From contig OX637391.1 in the NCBI GenBank assembly GCA_951799425.1, positions 19,392,551 through 19,456,550 on the forward strand: a DNA stretch of 64,000 nucleotides. Reading direction: 5' to 3'. Made by a program: the position numbers and the translations under genes. The number at the start of each line of letters is the position of its first letter. Within the stretch, counting starts at the first letter, position 1. The notes below the pieces were generated by a model. That model searched no databases. It saw nothing but the letters and a program-made list of their open reading frames with translations, and was not told the DNA's origin. This stretch comes from Ilex aquifolium. Lineage: Eukaryota > Streptophyta > Magnoliopsida > Aquifoliales > Aquifoliaceae. Shown here one piece after another: positions 62,272 to 64,000 of this stretch.

Positions 62272-64000
62272 AATTGAATAAATTTTGTAGTTACTATATG
62301 TTGGATGATTGTTTCATTGTGTTTCGGGAACAACCACAACTTGTTGATATTTAAGGTAGATTTTGAAATATTGAGGCTATGTTGGAAAACTATAGCATTT
62401 CACACAAAATAATCCCTCCAGTGGAAAGTATCATCTTTATTCCAATTGGTATTTTGTTGGCCAATTCTTCAATAGCATCAGTTGACCATACGTGAAGGGG
62501 GAATTGTGCAGATTTAGCAATAGTACCGACAAATAAAATAGCACATTAGGTTGTGTTCGAGTTGAGATTGTTTGGATTCTGTTTTATATTTTGTTTATTG
62601 CTTAGTCTGTCAGACTAAGTGATTATATAAAATGATTATATTTTATATAGCAGACAGGTTTTGTGAAAGCATCTATTTGGGAATTTTTTTGCAATAAAGA
62701 GGATGGGGGAAGGGTTTATGCGCATGGGGGGGTTTGGTGTGGGTGACGTGTGTTGTGAGCGTTTGCAGCTAGGGAGGAGAGAAATAGAGAGATCCCTAAG
62801 AGAGAGAGAGCGGTGGGGGTTGCTGAGTGTTAGAGAGAGAGAGAGATACCTTGAACATCGGTGGCGTTAGACCTTGACTGGTGCGCTGGTTGTGTGGTGC
62901 TGGGAGAGGGTGAGCGAGAGAGAAGCAAGAAATTGATGAGAGAGAGAAAGAGAGAAGAAGAGTGATGAATGCCTTAACTAGGGAGAGAGTGGGTAAGATA
63001 GAAATTAAGGGGATGGATTTGGCACAAAAAAGCGTGATTGAGAGCCTGATTAGGAATGGATTTGAAATTGAAATTATCAGGCTGGATAAAATTTATGGAA
63101 GAGAGAATTAGAGGAGAAAGGAGTCTAGAGAGGTAGCTTGCTTTTAAAAATGGGTGAGGCAAGGAGAGTGTCGGGTGAGGTAACAGTTAAGTATAAGTAG
63201 ACGAGAGATAACTTGCTTTTAAAAATGGGAGAGAGAGTTAGATGAGAGATATGAGTGTTAAAGTTAGAGAGAGAGTTTAACAGTTATTATGAGATAAAGA
63301 GAAAGTTCATCGGTTAATATGAGATAGGGAGATAGAGTTAGATGAGAGATAGAAGTCTTAAAGTTAGTGAATGAAAGTTGTATCAGTTAGTATAAGATAA
63401 GGAGAGAGTTAGATGAGAGATAGAAGTCTTAAAAAAATTTGGCATGAAGACCGTCGGATCAATAATCGTCAAGTGATCTGAGTTGTGAAAAGTTAAAGAC
63501 AAAAAATCTAGCTACTTTATTATATAAATTATATTTTATATAACAGACAGGTTTTTTTAAAGCATCTATTTGGGAATTGTTATGTATGCTTAGTGGACAT
63601 CTTTGAACTTTTTTCTAAATTTCTTGTTTGGATAAAGTTTTTACCTAACGAACTAAAATAGAACACACCAGAAAGTGAGAGAACAACCACTCCATGGTGG
63701 ATAGCTTTGATCATATGCTGCTCCTCACCATCACCAAACAAAAGGTGTAGACAGAAGTACTGTAAGACTGGTTATTATAAAGAAGAAGACTATGGTAACC
63801 AAAAAAAAAATTTCGATACCGTAAGTCACATTTTAACTAATTTTGCGGGTGTTTTTATAATTTTTGTCTGTGTTTTTACAATAAAAAAATTTATGACTTT
63901 TTGTGGGTGATTTATAACTTTTATGGATATTTTTACAATTTTTTAGGATAATTTATTACTTTTGTGATAACTTGCGACGAATCCTAACATTTTAGTATCT
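62272..64000. other. 3' flank of kinase copy 2, to window edge
   Basis: Near-identical to 53113-54880, including GA-rich repeats (62760-63430) and TTTTTACAA repeats (63840-63960), with small indels. No gene. Confidence 0.6.

Larger units (their letters stand above)
46929..64000. repeat. Tandem segmental duplication carrying the lectin kinase genes
   Basis: Unit 1 begins near 46929 and unit 2 near 55211 (AACTCTTTGATTTATGTAAATAACTG in both, inside foldbacks A and D). Spacer 47404-48600 matches 55671-56870 almost base for base, foldback B matches C, kinase 51070-53112 matches 60229-62271, and 53113-54880 matches 62272-64000. The offset grows from 8.27 kb to 9.16 kb because of indels upstream of the kinases. 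Unit 2 continues beyond the right edge. Confidence 0.9.

Overview
The window is nuclear DNA of a flowering plant, most likely a eudicot. It is AT-rich and intron-bearing, with long CT/GA/CA microsatellites, a plant-type four-exon 14-3-3 gene, two L-type lectin receptor kinase copies and many plant transposon relics. It contains no operons, CRISPR arrays, rRNA genes or convincing tRNA genes. The species cannot be named from the sequence.

Layout. 1-8.5 kb: intergenic DNA with weak gene remnants (a possible first exon on the minus strand, a peroxidase-like exon relic), Helitron-like termini, a partial LTR with a degenerate minisatellite, and a hAT MITE with a perfect 8-bp target duplication. 8.5-15.9 kb: a scrambled cluster of LTR fragments of one family in both orientations, with an array of palindromic GGTACCGGTACC blocks. 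16-20.6 kb: retroelement-like relic, a foldback MITE and a Helitron-like element. 20.7-25.3 kb: the intact 14-3-3 gene, whose third intron holds a 1.03-kb TIR element full of TA repeats. 25.6-28.6 kb: MITEs and a compound foldback satellite. 28.9-43 kb: a decayed CACTA (En/Spm) transposon on the minus strand, split by an 8-kb endogenous caulimovirid bounded by TA repeats. The viral copy carries movement/coat/protease, a second unknown ORF, promoter, tRNA primer site and RT/RNase H, but the RT/RNase H block is inverted and has a nonsense codon. 43-46 kb: a hAT end, a possible orphan first exon, a solo LTR and a 465-bp direct repeat.

46-64 kb: a recent tandem segmental duplication with a unit of about 8.3-9.2 kb. 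Each unit has a 1.2-kb foldback element, a spacer and an intronless clade-IV-like lectin receptor kinase. The first kinase copy has an intact 680-codon frame but has lost upstream DNA, including a TATA-like site that the second copy keeps. The second copy has lesions in the kinase glycine loop and alpha-C glutamate and a nonsense codon in the activation segment, leaving an intact lectin ectodomain and membrane anchor on a broken kinase.

Only the 14-3-3 gene and the first lectin receptor kinase look like functional host genes. The rest is mobile or viral DNA in various stages of decay. I see no clear new multi-gene system. The most notable items are the nested inverted virus in a CACTA element, the large foldback family in the kinase duplication, the decoy-like second kinase copy and the two unusual satellite arrays.
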